DNA from: Marinobacter halophilus
GTDB lineage: Bacteria > Pseudomonadota > Gammaproteobacteria > Pseudomonadales > Oleiphilaceae
Assembly (NCBI RefSeq): GCF_003007685.1
Contig: NZ_PXNN01000017.1
Location: 372,001-436,000, forward strand
Length of the DNA: 64,000 nt
Direction: 5' to 3'
The notes under the pieces are model-generated. The model did not search any database and had not been told where the DNA came from. It saw only the letters and a list, made by a program, of their open reading frames with translations. Both the position numbers and the translations under genes were made by a program. Positions within the stretch are counted from its first letter, which is position 1. Each line of letters starts with the position of its first letter. Below, piece after piece: positions 16,089 through 25,664 of the stretch.

Positions 16089-17165
16089 CTACTCCGTGGC
16101 GGCCGGTGCGGGCTGCGATTCCTTCACCGGCCAGGCCGAAAAGATCGCCTTGAGCACAGTGGCCAAGGGGATCGCAAAGAACACACCCCACAAGCCCCAG
16201 ATACCGCCGAAGAAAAGCACCGCAACAATTATGGCTACCGGGTGCAGGTTATTCACTTCCGAGAACAGGATGGGCACCAGAACGTTACCATCCAAGCCCT
16301 GGATAATACCGTAAGCCACCATCACCCAGATAAACTGAGATCCCCAACCAAACGCAAACAACGCAATGATCGCCACTGGAATGGTGACAACCGCGGCACC
16401 AATGTAGGGAATCACCACGCTCAGGCCCACCAGCAACGACAACAGTGCCGCGTATGGCATACCCAGGAACTTGAATGCTACATAGGTGACGCCGCCAACG
16501 ATAAGAATCTCAACCGCCTTGCCCCGAACGTAGTTGGCACATTGCATGTTCACCTCTTGCCAGATGCGAATCATCATCGGGCGCTGGGGAGGCAGCATCC
16601 GGCCAACAGATCTCACCAGTACCTTGCGATCCTTCAAAAAGAAGAACACCAGTATCGGCACCAGCACCATATAGATCAGGAGCGCCACCACATCTGGAAT
16701 ACTGGACAGTGAAAATGACACCAGCCACTGCGTCATGTGTGCCACTTCGTTCGATACTTGTTGGTACACGGCGTCTACCGCCTCAACGGAGATCAGATGT
16801 GGATACTCATCAGGTAACAATTCCAGATAGGACTGCAGCTCACGAATGATCCGTGGCGTCTCGCCAGCAAGGTTGCTGACCTGGGTCCAGATCAGCGGCA
16901 ACAGACCGAAGATTACCCCGACCAACACCCCCAGGAACACCACAAACACACCCAGAATCGCCACCAGCTCAGGCACGCCCATTTTATGAAGCTTGGCAAC
17001 CAGGCCCTGAAGGATAAAAGCAATAATAAGAGACGCGATCGCCGGCGCCAGCATGGCCCCAAACAGGATAATAAAAACGATACCGGTAAGGAGAAGCAGA
17101 AAGAGGATCACCGCTTCTTCATCCGAAAAATACTTATGGGCTAAACCGCGTAAAATCCTGACCAT
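16089..17165 (-). CDS. perM: AI-2E family transporter (PerM type)
   Basis: The 358-residue inner-membrane protein has about seven hydrophobic segments, starting with EEAVILFLLLLTGIVFIILFGAMLAPAIASLIIAFILQ. The C-terminal part (GIIQGLDGNVLVPILFSEVNNLHPVAIIVAVLFFGGIWGLWGVFFAIPLA) is the family hallmark. Members include the E. coli AI-2 exporter TqsA and PerM of unclear role, so the substrate is unknown. ATG 17165 is favoured over TTG 17171 by the GGAG spacing. Gene order with tusA, bepA and nadA is conserved in Pseudomonas. Confidence 0.88.
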   Translation of the reverse strand: MVRILRGLAHKYFSDEEAVILFLLLLTGIVFIILFGAMLAPAIASLIIAFILQGLVAKLHKMGVPELVAILGVFVVFLGVLVGVIFGLLPLIWTQVSNLAGETPRIIRELQSYLELLPDEYPHLISVEAVDAVYQQVSNEVAHMTQWLVSFSLSSIPDVVALLIYMVLVPILVFFFLKDRKVLVRSVGRMLPPQRPMMIRIWQEVNMQCANYVRGKAVEILIVGGVTYVAFKFLGMPYAALLSLLVGLSVVIPYIGAAVVTIPVAIIALFAFGWGSQFIWVMVAYGIIQGLDGNVLVPILFSEVNNLHPVAIIVAVLFFGGIWGLWGVFFAIPLATVLKAIFSAWPVKESQPAPAATE

Positions 17166-17181
17166 GAACAACTCCGGGAGG

Positions 17182-17409
17182 TTAACCGCCGCACTTTATC
17201 ACGAATCGATATTCACCGTGATGCTCAGACTGGCTAATAAGACAATGGGAAGACATACCGAGGTAAGCCGGAATATCCCGGGCAGAACCCGCATCGGTAG
17301 CCACAACCTCCAGTTCCTGCCCCTCGGTCATGGAGTTCAATTCAAGTTTGGTTTTTAGCAGTGGCATTGGGCAACGCAGCCCGGACGCGTCCAGAAATCG
17401 ATCAGTCAT
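17182..17409 (-). CDS. TusA-family sulfurtransferase/redox protein
   Basis: The 75-residue protein has the family motif LDASGLRCPMPLLKTK with the CPxP Cys that carries a persulfide. Members pass sulfur for tRNA thiolation or molybdenum cofactor synthesis. It follows the conserved order seen in Pseudomonas, where the homologue between perM and bepA affects molybdenum cofactor and anaerobic nitrate use. It is transcribed toward perM with 16 bases between them, so the two are probably co-transcribed. Confidence 0.9.
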   Translation of the reverse strand: MTDRFLDASGLRCPMPLLKTKLELNSMTEGQELEVVATDAGSARDIPAYLGMSSHCLISQSEHHGEYRFVIKCGG

Positions 17410-17565
17410 TGTTAACGAGCACCATTACTATTATCCAATAAACGAGCGGGCATTATGCCGGGGGTGTTACCCTATTGCATCTCATGTCTTCGTAATCCTG
17501 ACCAGAACTTTCTTGGCTATGCTGTTGTCAAAAATGCCATCTGATACCGGGCGCAACCTATATCC

Positions 17566-19035
17566 ATGAACCGAACTGACCGCCAGAACCTTCTTATCCG
17601 AATCCTGACCACCATGAGCCTGGCTGCCACCCTGCTCTTACCGGCTGGGCACGCCTTCGCTCAGGAAGCCAGCTTGCCCAGCATCGGCGGCAGCGGCGGC
17701 CTGATCTCCGGCCAGCAGGAAGCCGAAATCGGCCAACAGGTAATGGCATCCATCCGCCGCTCTGCGCCGCAGATTCAGGACCCATTGGTTTACGACTACC
17801 TGCAGACCATCACCTACCGACTGGTACCCTCAGCACCGCTGGATAACCGCGACCTCAAGCTGGTTCTGATCGATAGCCCGGCCCTGAACGCGTTTGCGGT
17901 GCCCGGGGGCGTTGTCGGCGTGAACGGCGGCCTGTTCCTGAATGCCGCAACCGAACAACAGTTCGCCTCTGTTATGGCCCACGAACTGGCGCATCTCAGT
18001 CAGCGCCACTTTGCCCGACGCATGGAACAACAGGAAACCAGTGCGCCGTTAACGCTGGCCGGAATGATCGCCGGGATCGTGTTGTCAGCCGTCACCCAAT
18101 CCGACATCGGCATCGCCGCCATTGCCGGCACTCAGGCAATGGCCATCCAGAACATGCTGGCTTACAGCCGCTCCCATGAGCAGGAAGCGGACCGGGTAGG
18201 CATGGAAATTCTCGCCAATGCCGGCCTGGACCCCAGGGGCATGCCGGAAATGTTCGAAATCATGATGAGACAGAACCGGCTGCAAGGCAATCAGCTGCCC
18301 GAGTACCTGTCTACCCACCCCTTGACCCAGAACCGCGTAGCAGACAGCCGCAACCGGGCCGAGCAATATCCTGACGAGCGGATTCCGGATGGCCAGGAAT
18401 ATCATCTGGTGCGCAGCCGCCTGCAGGTGCGCTACGCCCAGTCGCCAGAGCTGGCCGTGCAGACCTTTGAGGACTACCTCAGCCGAGATGACGCCAAACG
18501 CAACGATGCCATTCGCTACGGCCTGGCCATTGCCTATCAAGACAACCGCCAATACGACAAAGCCGAGAGCATCCTCAGCACGCTACTGGACAATAACCCC
18601 GGCAGAATCACCTACCAGGTGACTCTGGCCGACGTGCTGCTTGACCAGGAACGCCATGAGGAAGCCAGAGCTCTGATGAAGCGGGCACTTGCCAGGAATC
18701 CCGGAAACTACCCGATCAGCTGGACTCTCGCGAAAATCGAAATCGCCGACGGCAACGGTGCCAGCGCGGCCGGTCTGTTAAGAGATCTGGCGCGTCGCCT
18801 GCCCGATCGTGAACAGATCTGGTTACGCCTGGCCGAGGCGGAAGGCATGGCAAGGAATATTGTCGGCGTGCACCGGGCGCGGGCCGAATATTACGCCATG
18901 GTGGGAGATCTTCAGTCAGCCCAGCGCCAACTGCGCCAGGCTCAGGAAAAGCTGCCGGCCGGCTCGGCCGAACGACAGGTGGTCAACGAACGCCTGAACG
19001 ATATTGCCGACCGCCTGCAGGCTCGCCGGGGCTGA
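17566..19035 (+). CDS. bepA: Periplasmic M48 metalloprotease/chaperone BepA
   Basis: BepA helps assemble and degrade outer-membrane proteins such as LptD and BamA. The 489-residue product has a signal peptide to about residue 33 (LPAGHAFAQ), the zinc motif HELAH in MAHELAHLSQRH, the third ligand in SHEQEADRVG and a C-terminal TPR region from about residue 310. Length equals E. coli BepA (487). It starts at ATG 17566, divergent from tusA, and its 3' end faces nadA. Confidence 0.93.
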   Translation: MNRTDRQNLLIRILTTMSLAATLLLPAGHAFAQEASLPSIGGSGGLISGQQEAEIGQQVMASIRRSAPQIQDPLVYDYLQTITYRLVPSAPLDNRDLKLVLIDSPALNAFAVPGGVVGVNGGLFLNAATEQQFASVMAHELAHLSQRHFARRMEQQETSAPLTLAGMIAGIVLSAVTQSDIGIAAIAGTQAMAIQNMLAYSRSHEQEADRVGMEILANAGLDPRGMPEMFEIMMRQNRLQGNQLPEYLSTHPLTQNRVADSRNRAEQYPDERIPDGQEYHLVRSRLQVRYAQSPELAVQTFEDYLSRDDAKRNDAIRYGLAIAYQDNRQYDKAESILSTLLDNNPGRITYQVTLADVLLDQERHEEARALMKRALARNPGNYPISWTLAKIEIADGNGASAAGLLRDLARRLPDREQIWLRLAEAEGMARNIVGVHRARAEYYAMVGDLQSAQRQLRQAQEKLPAGSAERQVVNERLNDIADRLQARRG

Positions 19036-19044
19036 CACAGCCGG

Positions 19045-20127
19045 TCAGGCGTTGCCGGCGGCCTGTAGATTCATGTTGGCGGTGAAGTCGAGCATCCTGC
19101 GTAAAGGCTTCAACGCGTCCTCACGCAGCTCGTCACTCACCAACACTTCCTGATCGCCATGTTCCAGCACATGCAACAGATTCTCCAGGCCGTTCATCGC
19201 CATCCACGGGCAATGGGCACAACTGCGGCAGGTTGCACCATTCCCGGCGGTGGGCGCTTCAATCAATGTTTTGCCCGGGGCCAGCTGCTGCATCTTGTAA
19301 AAGATGCCGTTGTCCGTCGCCACAATGAATTCCTGATTGGGCAACGTCTGTACCGCATGGATCAGTTGCGAGGTGGAACCCACCACGTCTGCCATCTGCA
19401 CCACTTCATCAGGGGACTCGGGGTGGACCAGAACGGCCGCATCCGGATACAGCGCCTTGAGATCTTCAAGCCCACGGTATTTGAACTCCTCGTGCACGAT
19501 GCAGGAGCCATCCCACAGCAACACGTCAGCGCCGGTGGTCTTCTGCACGTAATGGCCAAGGTGCTTGTCCGGTGCCCACAGGATCTTTTCACCTTTCGCA
19601 TCCAGATACTCAACAATGGCCTGAGCACAGCTCGACGTTACCACCCAGTCTGCCCTCGCCTTCACAGCGGCCGACGTGTTGGCGTACACCACCACCGTCC
19701 GATCCGGATGCTGGTCACAAAACTCGGAGAACTCATCGGCCGGGCAGCCGACGTCCAGAGAGCAGGTTGCCTCAAGTGTCGGCATCAACACCCGCTTCTC
19801 GGGATTCAGGATTTTGGCGGTTTCGCCCATAAAACGGACGCCCGCGACAACAACAGTTGTGGCCGGATGCTGATTGCCAAAACGCGCCATTTCAAGCGAA
19901 TCCGATACACAGCCGCCGGTTTCTTCGGCCAGGCGTTGGATATCAGGATCGGTGTAATAGTGGGCTACGAGCACGGCATTCTTGGCCTTGAGGGCAGCCT
20001 TGATGCGCGCCTCAAGTTCAGATTTCTCGCTGGCACTAAGAGCCTTGGGCTCTGCCTGGTGGGCCAGATGTTCCTGAACAAGGATACGGTCTTGCGCTCG
20101 TGTCATCTCTGGATCTCTGAGTTGCAT
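19045..20127 (-). CDS. nadA: Quinolinate synthase
   Basis: NadA condenses iminoaspartate with dihydroxyacetone phosphate to quinolinate in NAD synthesis, using a [4Fe-4S] cluster. The 360-residue product has HYYTDPDIQ, the substrate-binding [21 protein letters not shown] and cysteines in [16 protein letters not shown] and CRSCAHC for cluster binding. The start is uncertain: ATG 20127 or ATG 20106 (MTRAQDR), neither with a strong ribosome binding site. Confidence 0.95.
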   Translation of the reverse strand: MQLRDPEMTRAQDRILVQEHLAHQAEPKALSASEKSELEARIKAALKAKNAVLVAHYYTDPDIQRLAEETGGCVSDSLEMARFGNQHPATTVVVAGVRFMGETAKILNPEKRVLMPTLEATCSLDVGCPADEFSEFCDQHPDRTVVVYANTSAAVKARADWVVTSSCAQAIVEYLDAKGEKILWAPDKHLGHYVQKTTGADVLLWDGSCIVHEEFKYRGLEDLKALYPDAAVLVHPESPDEVVQMADVVGSTSQLIHAVQTLPNQEFIVATDNGIFYKMQQLAPGKTLIEAPTAGNGATCRSCAHCPWMAMNGLENLLHVLEHGDQEVLVSDELREDALKPLRRMLDFTANMNLQAAGNA

Positions 20128-20240
20128 TTACCGTGAAAGTATACCATTTACCAACCTGAATTCATGGCCATGAAACATATCTGTGTTAGTTCACGACTTA
20201 GTTTCAAGGCCCTCATGGCTACGATGGGTTCTTACAGCCA

Positions 20241-20268
20241 AAAAAAAAGAGCCCTGAGGCTCTTTTTT
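20241..20268 (-). terminator. Terminator behind the tRNA-Lys pair
   Basis: GAGCC (20249-20253) pairs with GGCTC (20258-20262) around CTGA, with eight A residues before and six T residues after, so the hairpin extends by A-T pairs and works in both directions. It would end the leftward tRNA-Lys transcript. Confidence 0.85.
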
Positions 20269-20297
20269 CCGCAGACCCGTAAAACGGGTTCACTTAT

Positions 20298-20373
20298 TGG
20301 TGGGTCGTGAAGGATTCGAACCTTCGACCAATTGGTTAAAAGCCAACTGCTCTACCAACTGAGCTAACGACCC
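20298..20373 (-). tRNA. tRNA-Lys(TTT), downstream copy
   Basis: The 76-base gene reads GGGTCGT acceptor, TAGCTCAGTTGGTAGAGC D arm, anticodon loop CTTTTAA with anticodon TTT, GGTTCGAATCC T loop and encoded CCA. All arms pair. It is identical to the copy at 20450-20525 and lies downstream of it, 76 bases away. Confidence 0.96.
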
Positions 20374-20449
20374 ATAGCTGGATGCCGGCCTTGCTTCCGG
20401 CGAACAACGGTACATATAACCGAGGTACATATGACCGATATTCTGCGTT

Positions 20450-20525
20450 TGGTGGGTCGTGAAGGATTCGAACCTTCGACCAATTGGTTAAAAGCCAACT
20501 GCTCTACCAACTGAGCTAACGACCC
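20450..20525 (-). tRNA. tRNA-Lys(TTT), upstream copy
   Basis: This is a 76-base cloverleaf with anticodon TTT, T loop TTCGAAT and encoded CCA, the same sequence as its neighbour. It stands 118 bases after the cpoB stop on the same strand. The spacer between the two tRNAs holds a tandem 15-base repeat (GGTACATATRACCGA at 20409 and 20424). Confidence 0.96.
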
Positions 20526-20643
20526 AAACGAGGCGCATATAGTACTGATATTTCGGCGCTGATCAACCCCTTTCTTGGGGATTCACTAACTTTTTTAAGG
20601 ATCTGATCAAGATACCATCAACTGGATCAATCGGTGACCAAAT

Positions 20644-21417
20644 TCAGGCAGACGCCAGAAACTTGCGGGCAAGATCCGCGGCACCGGTATTCGGGTAACG
20701 ATCGACAACACTTTGCATCCTGCGCTTTGCTTCTTCTTTCTCACCAAGCCGGTCCAGCGTTACGCCCAGCTTATAAACGGCGTCTGCTGCTTTGCGATGA
20801 TCATTGAAACGGGTCGCGACAATGGTAAATGCCTGCTTTGCCTGCTCCAGCTTGGGCTCTGCCAGATACACTTCACCAAGCCAGTAATAGGCGTTAACGG
20901 TCAAGTCACCTTCGGGGTACTGGTCGATGAATTCATACAATTGGCTGATCGCGGTATCGAACTCTTTCTTGTTGCGGATCAGATCGATAATGGCGTTATA
21001 GGATTCCCGTTCCTCCGCGCCCGGAGAACGATAGACTCTGGCCGGCGCTGAACGCCCGCTTTCGGCGGACTGACCAGATTCCGCTGTTGTGGCTGAGCCA
21101 CCAGCAGGTTTGCTTTCAACGGTTTTCGAGAGCTCCAGAATCCGCTGATCAAGATCCACGTATCGGTCACGACTTTGCTGCTGCAACTGGCCGATCTGAT
21201 GCTGCTGCTCCTCCACCTGGCCCTGCAACCTGCGCACATTAGCCTGGAGTTGTTGAATCATGTAAAACAATTCTGCCGTGGCCTGGTTATTACCCGACTT
21301 GCGCTGGGCCTCGGAGCTGTTGTTCTGGAACGCGGGTGTGGACGACTGTGCCAGACTGACTCCCGCCAGGCCAAGGCCCAGCGGGAACAGCACTGTCGCC
21401 ATGAGCAGTTTTCTCAT
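20644..21417 (-). CDS. cpoB: Cell division coordinator CpoB (YbgF)
   Basis: The 257-residue periplasmic protein links peptidoglycan synthesis (PBP1B) with Tol-driven outer-membrane constriction. A signal peptide ends near residue 23 (GVSLAQ), residues about 45-95 form a coiled coil (MIQQLQANVRRLQGQVEEQQHQIGQLQQQ in parts), and the C-terminal half has TPR repeats (YNAIIDLIRNKKEFDTAISQLYEFI, AYYWLGEVYLAEPKLEQAKQAF). It closes the tolQRAB-pal-cpoB operon. Confidence 0.93.
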   Translation of the reverse strand: MRKLLMATVLFPLGLGLAGVSLAQSSTPAFQNNSSEAQRKSGNNQATAELFYMIQQLQANVRRLQGQVEEQQHQIGQLQQQSRDRYVDLDQRILELSKTVESKPAGGSATTAESGQSAESGRSAPARVYRSPGAEERESYNAIIDLIRNKKEFDTAISQLYEFIDQYPEGDLTVNAYYWLGEVYLAEPKLEQAKQAFTIVATRFNDHRKAADAVYKLGVTLDRLGEKEEAKRRMQSVVDRYPNTGAADLARKFLASA

Positions 21418-21442
21418 GGGACCTTCCGGTAGTTATCTTCGA

Positions 21443-22012
21443 TTACTGGAACACCAGCTCTACGCGACGGTTCTGTGCCCATGCGCTTTCAGATGAGCCA
21501 TGCACCGCGGGCTTTTCTTCACCATAGCTTACGGTTTCAAGCTGGCCGCGGGAAGCACCGTTTACGATCAGGAAACGCTGAATGGCACTGGCGCGACGCT
21601 CGCCCAGGGCCAGGTTGTATTCTTTGGTGCCGCGCTCATCGGTATGACCTTCAAGGCGCACGTTTTGACGCGGGTTGTCGGCCAGGAAACGAGCGTGAGC
21701 GATCAGCACATCCCGAGCTTCCTGTTTGATTTCTGAAGTATCGAAATCGAAGTAGAAGACGGTGATGTTACGCAGAGCCACCTGTTCGGCTTCCTGCTGA
21801 GCCGCCTGGCGCTGATCATCAGACAGGTCGGAAGACGAAACGCCCTCGCCATCCATGCCGCCATAAACGGTAGAACCGCCTTCCTGATCAATGGCAGCAA
21901 CATCAGAACCGTAGGTTCCGTCCTCCATGGTATCCCCTGTAGAGCTACAGCCGGCTACCAGACCAACAGACAACAACATTGCAAACGCTTTGGACTGTAC
22001 TGAAAATTTCAT
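21443..22012 (-). CDS. pal: Peptidoglycan-associated lipoprotein
   Basis: Pal anchors the outer membrane to peptidoglycan and binds TolB. The 189-residue product has a signal with lipobox LVAGC near residue 23 and an OmpA-like domain with NVRLEGHTDERGTKEYNLALGERRA, the diaminopimelate-binding region. ATG 22012 is taken with AAGGAAG upstream; the frame extends further up but without a ribosome binding site. It lies 47 bases after tolB. Confidence 0.96.
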   Translation of the reverse strand: MKFSVQSKAFAMLLSVGLVAGCSSTGDTMEDGTYGSDVAAIDQEGGSTVYGGMDGEGVSSSDLSDDQRQAAQQEAEQVALRNITVFYFDFDTSEIKQEARDVLIAHARFLADNPRQNVRLEGHTDERGTKEYNLALGERRASAIQRFLIVNGASRGQLETVSYGEEKPAVHGSSESAWAQNRRVELVFQ

Positions 22013-22059
22013 GTATGCACTTCCTTTTTTCAACTTGGATTTATTAAACAACAACAGGA

Positions 22060-23388
22060 TCAACGAACGATAGGACCCCAGGCCGGCTCACGCACATCGC
22101 CGTCTGCCGCTGGCAGGCTGTATGCCGCTCCGCCGTTCGCTGACACCACGGTAAGCACGCTGGTACCGTTTCGCTGGGTGGCGTAAATCAACATGCGTCC
22201 GTTTGGCGAAACGCTTGGTGACTCATCCGATTCGGTTCGGGTTATGACCGACTCCTCACCGCTTTTCAGATTGATTCGGGCAATGTGGAACGCCCGGTTT
22301 CTTTGATGAACGTAGTAGACGTACTCGCCTTTGGCATCCGGGCGGGCGCGGGCGTTGTAGCGACTGCCGAAGGTTATGCGTTTTGGCTCAGCACCCAGGC
22401 GCTCCATGTGGTAGATCTGCGGCCCACCGGAACGATCAGAGGTAAAGAAGATACCCTTGCCGGTATGGTCCCAGGCGCCTTCTGTATCAATCGCCCAATG
22501 ATTGGTCAGCCGGGTCAGATTGCCCGACGCGATGTCCAATCGATAAATCTCGGCGTTGCCATCTTTCGACAGAGTCAACAACAGGGACTTACCATCCGGA
22601 GACCAGGCGGGTGCCGAATTCAGCCCGGGGAAATCTGCTGCTTTCTTACGCTCACCGGTGGCCAGTTCATGGGTGAACACCACTGGCTTACCTGTTTCGA
22701 ACGAGACATAGGCCAATTGCTTGCCATCTGGCGACCAGGCCGGAGAGAGAATCGGCTCCTGGCTTTCCAGGCGGACCCTGGCACGTTTTCCGTCCAGATC
22801 ACTCACCTGCAGGCGGTAGCGGGTGTCATTACCGGTTCTGTTGAGGGTGATGTAAGCCAGCTTGGTCGAAAACACGCCCGGATCGCCGGTGATTGCTTCG
22901 TATACCCGGTCACTGATGTGGTGAGCCAGAGTTCGTACGCTATTGACCGAAGCGCCGGCGGTTTCGCCAAGAATGCGCTGCTCCCGGTTAACGTCGAACA
23001 ACTCGTACCTCGCCTCAATGCGATCACCTGACCGGTTCAACTGGCCCACCAGAACATAGCGTTGCCCGAGCATGCGCCAGTCACGGAAATACACCTCCGA
23101 ACGCTGCGCAGGCAAGCTGAGCATTCTGGACGGCTCAAGTGGGCGGAATTCGCCACTCATGGTGAGATTTGCCTGAACAATACTGCTGACCTTATCACCA
23201 GCAGGCATGGCCCCGCTCTCAGCGAAGGGCACTACCGCAATTGGAATGGCGGAGTCGGCACCTTCGGTAATACGGATCAGCAATTCTGCTCTTGCGCTGC
23301 CCGCAACCAGCATGAACAGGACCAGTGCCGTCAGCGCAGTGGCGAGAGGAAATCCCTGGCGATAAGCGTTATGTGTATTCAAAGTCAT
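22060..23388 (-). CDS. tolB: Tol-Pal system beta-propeller protein TolB
   Basis: TolB is the periplasmic shuttle between TolA and Pal. The 442-residue product has a signal peptide to about residue 34 (GSARAEL), an N-terminal domain and repeated propeller blades with SPDGKQLAYVSFE, SPDGKSLLLTLSKDGNAEIY and FTSDRSGGPQIY. ATG 23388 follows the tolA stop by five bases; a GTG at 23397 inside tolA is less likely. Confidence 0.96.
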   Translation of the reverse strand: MTLNTHNAYRQGFPLATALTALVLFMLVAGSARAELLIRITEGADSAIPIAVVPFAESGAMPAGDKVSSIVQANLTMSGEFRPLEPSRMLSLPAQRSEVYFRDWRMLGQRYVLVGQLNRSGDRIEARYELFDVNREQRILGETAGASVNSVRTLAHHISDRVYEAITGDPGVFSTKLAYITLNRTGNDTRYRLQVSDLDGKRARVRLESQEPILSPAWSPDGKQLAYVSFETGKPVVFTHELATGERKKAADFPGLNSAPAWSPDGKSLLLTLSKDGNAEIYRLDIASGNLTRLTNHWAIDTEGAWDHTGKGIFFTSDRSGGPQIYHMERLGAEPKRITFGSRYNARARPDAKGEYVYYVHQRNRAFHIARINLKSGEESVITRTESDESPSVSPNGRMLIYATQRNGTSVLTVVSANGGAAYSLPAADGDVREPAWGPIVR

Positions 23389-23393
23389 AGGCC

Positions 23394-24440
23394 TCACCGC
23401 AACCGTTGCGGGTTAAATTCAATGGTGAACTGGCGGAAGTAGCGCTCAAACGTGTTGCGGTCTGAGGACACCGGATACCGGCTCAATGATCGGACTGCAC
23501 CCAGCGCCGAGTTATCAAACGCGGTATTTCCGCTAGTGCTGACCAGCCTCGCGCTGACCAGTTCCCCGGTCGGCAGCAGAGTTATCTGGATTCGCGCCGT
23601 CATATCCTCGGTGGCGGAGGACGGCGGGTACCAGGCCTGACTCAGCCGTTCCCGAATAAGCGACTGATATTTTTCGCTTTCTGAAAGCATCTGCGCGTCA
23701 CGGGCACGAGCTGCGGCAGCCTCCTGTTGACGGCGCGCCTCCGCTTCACGGGTACGTTGTGACTCGTCCGCCAGGGCCTCGAGCTGCTGTTCTCTCAAAC
23801 GGCGTTCGGCTTCCTGGCGCTTTCGTTCCGCCTCTTGCCGGGCAACTTCTTCCTGACGCTTGCGTTCTGCCTCTTCCTGCTTACGCCGTTCTTCCTGGCG
23901 CCGCTGCTCTGCTTCGGCCTTACGCTGTGCTTCTTCCTGGCGGCGGCGCTCTTCTTCTGCCCGCTGACGCTCGCGTTCCTTGGCCTCAGCTTCGGCCCGC
24001 TGCCGGGCCGCTTCCTGCTCCCGGGATTGCTGTTCAGCACGCTCACGAGCCCGAGCTTCCTGCCGCTTCTGTTCTTCTTCGCGCTGCTTCGCCTGGGCCT
24101 GAGATGCCGCTTGCGCTTGCCGCTCTGCTTCCAGGCGCGCTTGCTCTTCCCGACGCCTGCGCTCGGCCTCTTCCTGCTGACGCTCTCTCTCCTGTTGCTG
24201 GCGCCGCTCCTGCTCAAGATCGCGTTGATCCTGCTCGTCCACCACCGGGCTGGGCCGCGGTTCCGGGCTGACCAAGCGCGCGGAAATCAACGTGGGTTCG
24301 GGTTCAGACACCGGCGACGTCCAGGACCAGCCTGCAAGGGCTACCCCCATAATCAACAGGTGCAAGGCAACCGACATCACCACCGGTGATTTCAGCGGTG
24401 CTGGTTCGGTACTGATAATTTCCCGCTTATGACCCTTCAC
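23394..24440 (-). CDS. tolA: Tol-Pal inner-membrane spanning protein TolA
   Basis: TolA reaches across the periplasm and transmits proton-driven force from TolQR to Pal. The 348-residue product has one membrane helix at about 20-40 (VVMSVALHLLIMGVALAGW), a long Arg/Glu/Gln/Ala/Lys-rich helical domain at about 70-250 and a C-terminal globular domain (YQSLIRERLSQAWYPPSSATEDMTARIQITLLPTGEL in parts). Translation starts at GTG. The helical domain explains long misleading antisense reading frames. Confidence 0.95.
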   Translation of the reverse strand: MKGHKREIISTEPAPLKSPVVMSVALHLLIMGVALAGWSWTSPVSEPEPTLISARLVSPEPRPSPVVDEQDQRDLEQERRQQQERERQQEEAERRRREEQARLEAERQAQAASQAQAKQREEEQKRQEARARERAEQQSREQEAARQRAEAEAKERERQRAEEERRRQEEAQRKAEAEQRRQEERRKQEEAERKRQEEVARQEAERKRQEAERRLREQQLEALADESQRTREAEARRQQEAAAARARDAQMLSESEKYQSLIRERLSQAWYPPSSATEDMTARIQITLLPTGELVSARLVSTSGNTAFDNSALGAVRSLSRYPVSSDRNTFERYFRQFTIEFNPQRLR

Positions 24441-24458
24441 AAAAATAATGCCACCCTG

Positions 24459-24908
24459 TTACGGCCGTTCCCGGGGCGTGTCGGTAATCAAACCAACACC
24501 GGTTGCGCCCGCGGCCTGGAGTTCCGCCATCAGCCTGACGACAACGCCGTACTCCACGAATTCGTCACCCCGAACCAGCACTTCGCCATTGGTGCGCTGC
24601 GACAGGATCTTGGCAACCTGCTCTCTGACCTCCGCCAGTGACATAGGGTCGCCACTTCGATCACCCACCTCCAGGTAATAAGCGCCATTGCTGTCCACCG
24701 ACACCGTAATGGATTCCACATCCTTGTCCTGCTGAATCGGATCCGATGTGGTCTGGGGCAAGTCGACTTTCACGCCCTGGGTCAGCATAGGCGCGGTCAC
24801 CATAAAGATCACCAACAGCACCAGCATAACGTCGATATAAGGCACTACGTTGATCTCTGACATCGGCTTGCGCCGGTCCTGGGACATCATGCCTTTCATG
24901 CCGCTCAT
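24459..24908 (-). CDS. tolR: Tol-Pal system proton channel subunit TolR
   Basis: TolR is the ExbD-like partner of TolQ. The 149-residue product has MSEINVVPYIDVMLVLLVIFMVTAPML, one membrane helix with the conserved Asp of YIDVMLVLL that takes part in proton flow, and a periplasmic domain that can bind peptidoglycan. The ATG has GGAGG eight bases upstream. It follows tolQ by 31 bases. Confidence 0.96.
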   Translation of the reverse strand: MSGMKGMMSQDRRKPMSEINVVPYIDVMLVLLVIFMVTAPMLTQGVKVDLPQTTSDPIQQDKDVESITVSVDSNGAYYLEVGDRSGDPMSLAEVREQVAKILSQRTNGEVLVRGDEFVEYGVVVRLMAELQAAGATGVGLITDTPRERP

Positions 24909-24939
24909 TCCGTTAACCTCCCGCTACCGATCAGTGCCA

Positions 24940-25626
24940 TCAGGCAGCCTGATCGTTGTTGTGCACACGCCGGTGCAGAATGCTGGAAAACTCCTCGGCA
25001 AAGGTTTCGTAGTTCTTCAACAGGGCATCCGACATCGCCGAAAAGCGGTTATAGGCAATAACAGCTGGAATCGCTGCAAACAGACCCATGGCGGTAGCGA
25101 TCAAGGCCTCCGAAATACCGGGCGCCACGGTTGCCAGGGTTGCCTGCTGGACCTGAGCAAGACCACGAAACGAGTTCATGATGCCCCAGACGGTACCAAA
25201 CAAGCCCACGTAGGGACTGGTTGAACCCACCGTTGCCAGGAACGGCAGATGCATTTCCAGCCGCTCCTGCTCGCGTGAAAACGCAACCCGCATGGCCCGC
25301 TGAGTGCCTTCCATAACGGCATCGGCATCCCGGCTTTGCTGGCGCAAACGGGAGAATTCCTTGAAACCGGCACGGAACACCGATTCCATACCGGAAAAGG
25401 GCGTGGGATCTGCATTGACCTCTTTATAAAGCTGGCCCAAATCCATGCCGGACCAGAACCGCTCCTCAAACGCCAACTGCGACTGCTTTGCCTTCCGGAA
25501 CACCTGAACACGCTGAAAAATCAACGCCCAGGACACCACCGATGCCAGCGCCAGCAACAGCATGACCAATTGCACCAGAATCCCGGCATTGGCAATCAGA
25601 TACCAGACTGAAAGTTCCGCTTCCAC
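24940..25626 (-). CDS. tolQ: Tol-Pal system proton channel subunit TolQ
   Basis: TolQ is the ExbB/MotA-type subunit of the Tol motor. The 228-residue product has an N-terminal membrane helix (WYLIANAGILVQLVMLLLALASVVSW) and two further helices with the family sequences TVGSTSPYVGLFGTVWGIMNSF and GISEALIATAMGLFAAIPAVIAYN. It starts at GTG with GGGAG six bases upstream. Confidence 0.96.
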   Translation of the reverse strand: MEAELSVWYLIANAGILVQLVMLLLALASVVSWALIFQRVQVFRKAKQSQLAFEERFWSGMDLGQLYKEVNADPTPFSGMESVFRAGFKEFSRLRQQSRDADAVMEGTQRAMRVAFSREQERLEMHLPFLATVGSTSPYVGLFGTVWGIMNSFRGLAQVQQATLATVAPGISEALIATAMGLFAAIPAVIAYNRFSAMSDALLKNYETFAEEFSSILHRRVHNNDQAA

Positions 25627-25664
25627 TGTGTACTCCCAACTAAGTTTGTATGCTTTTCAATAAA

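Noticed and set aside
23759..24389. Several Pro/Ala/Leu-rich frames opposite tolA
   Set aside because: They are complements of the repetitive helical domain of TolA and have no family features.
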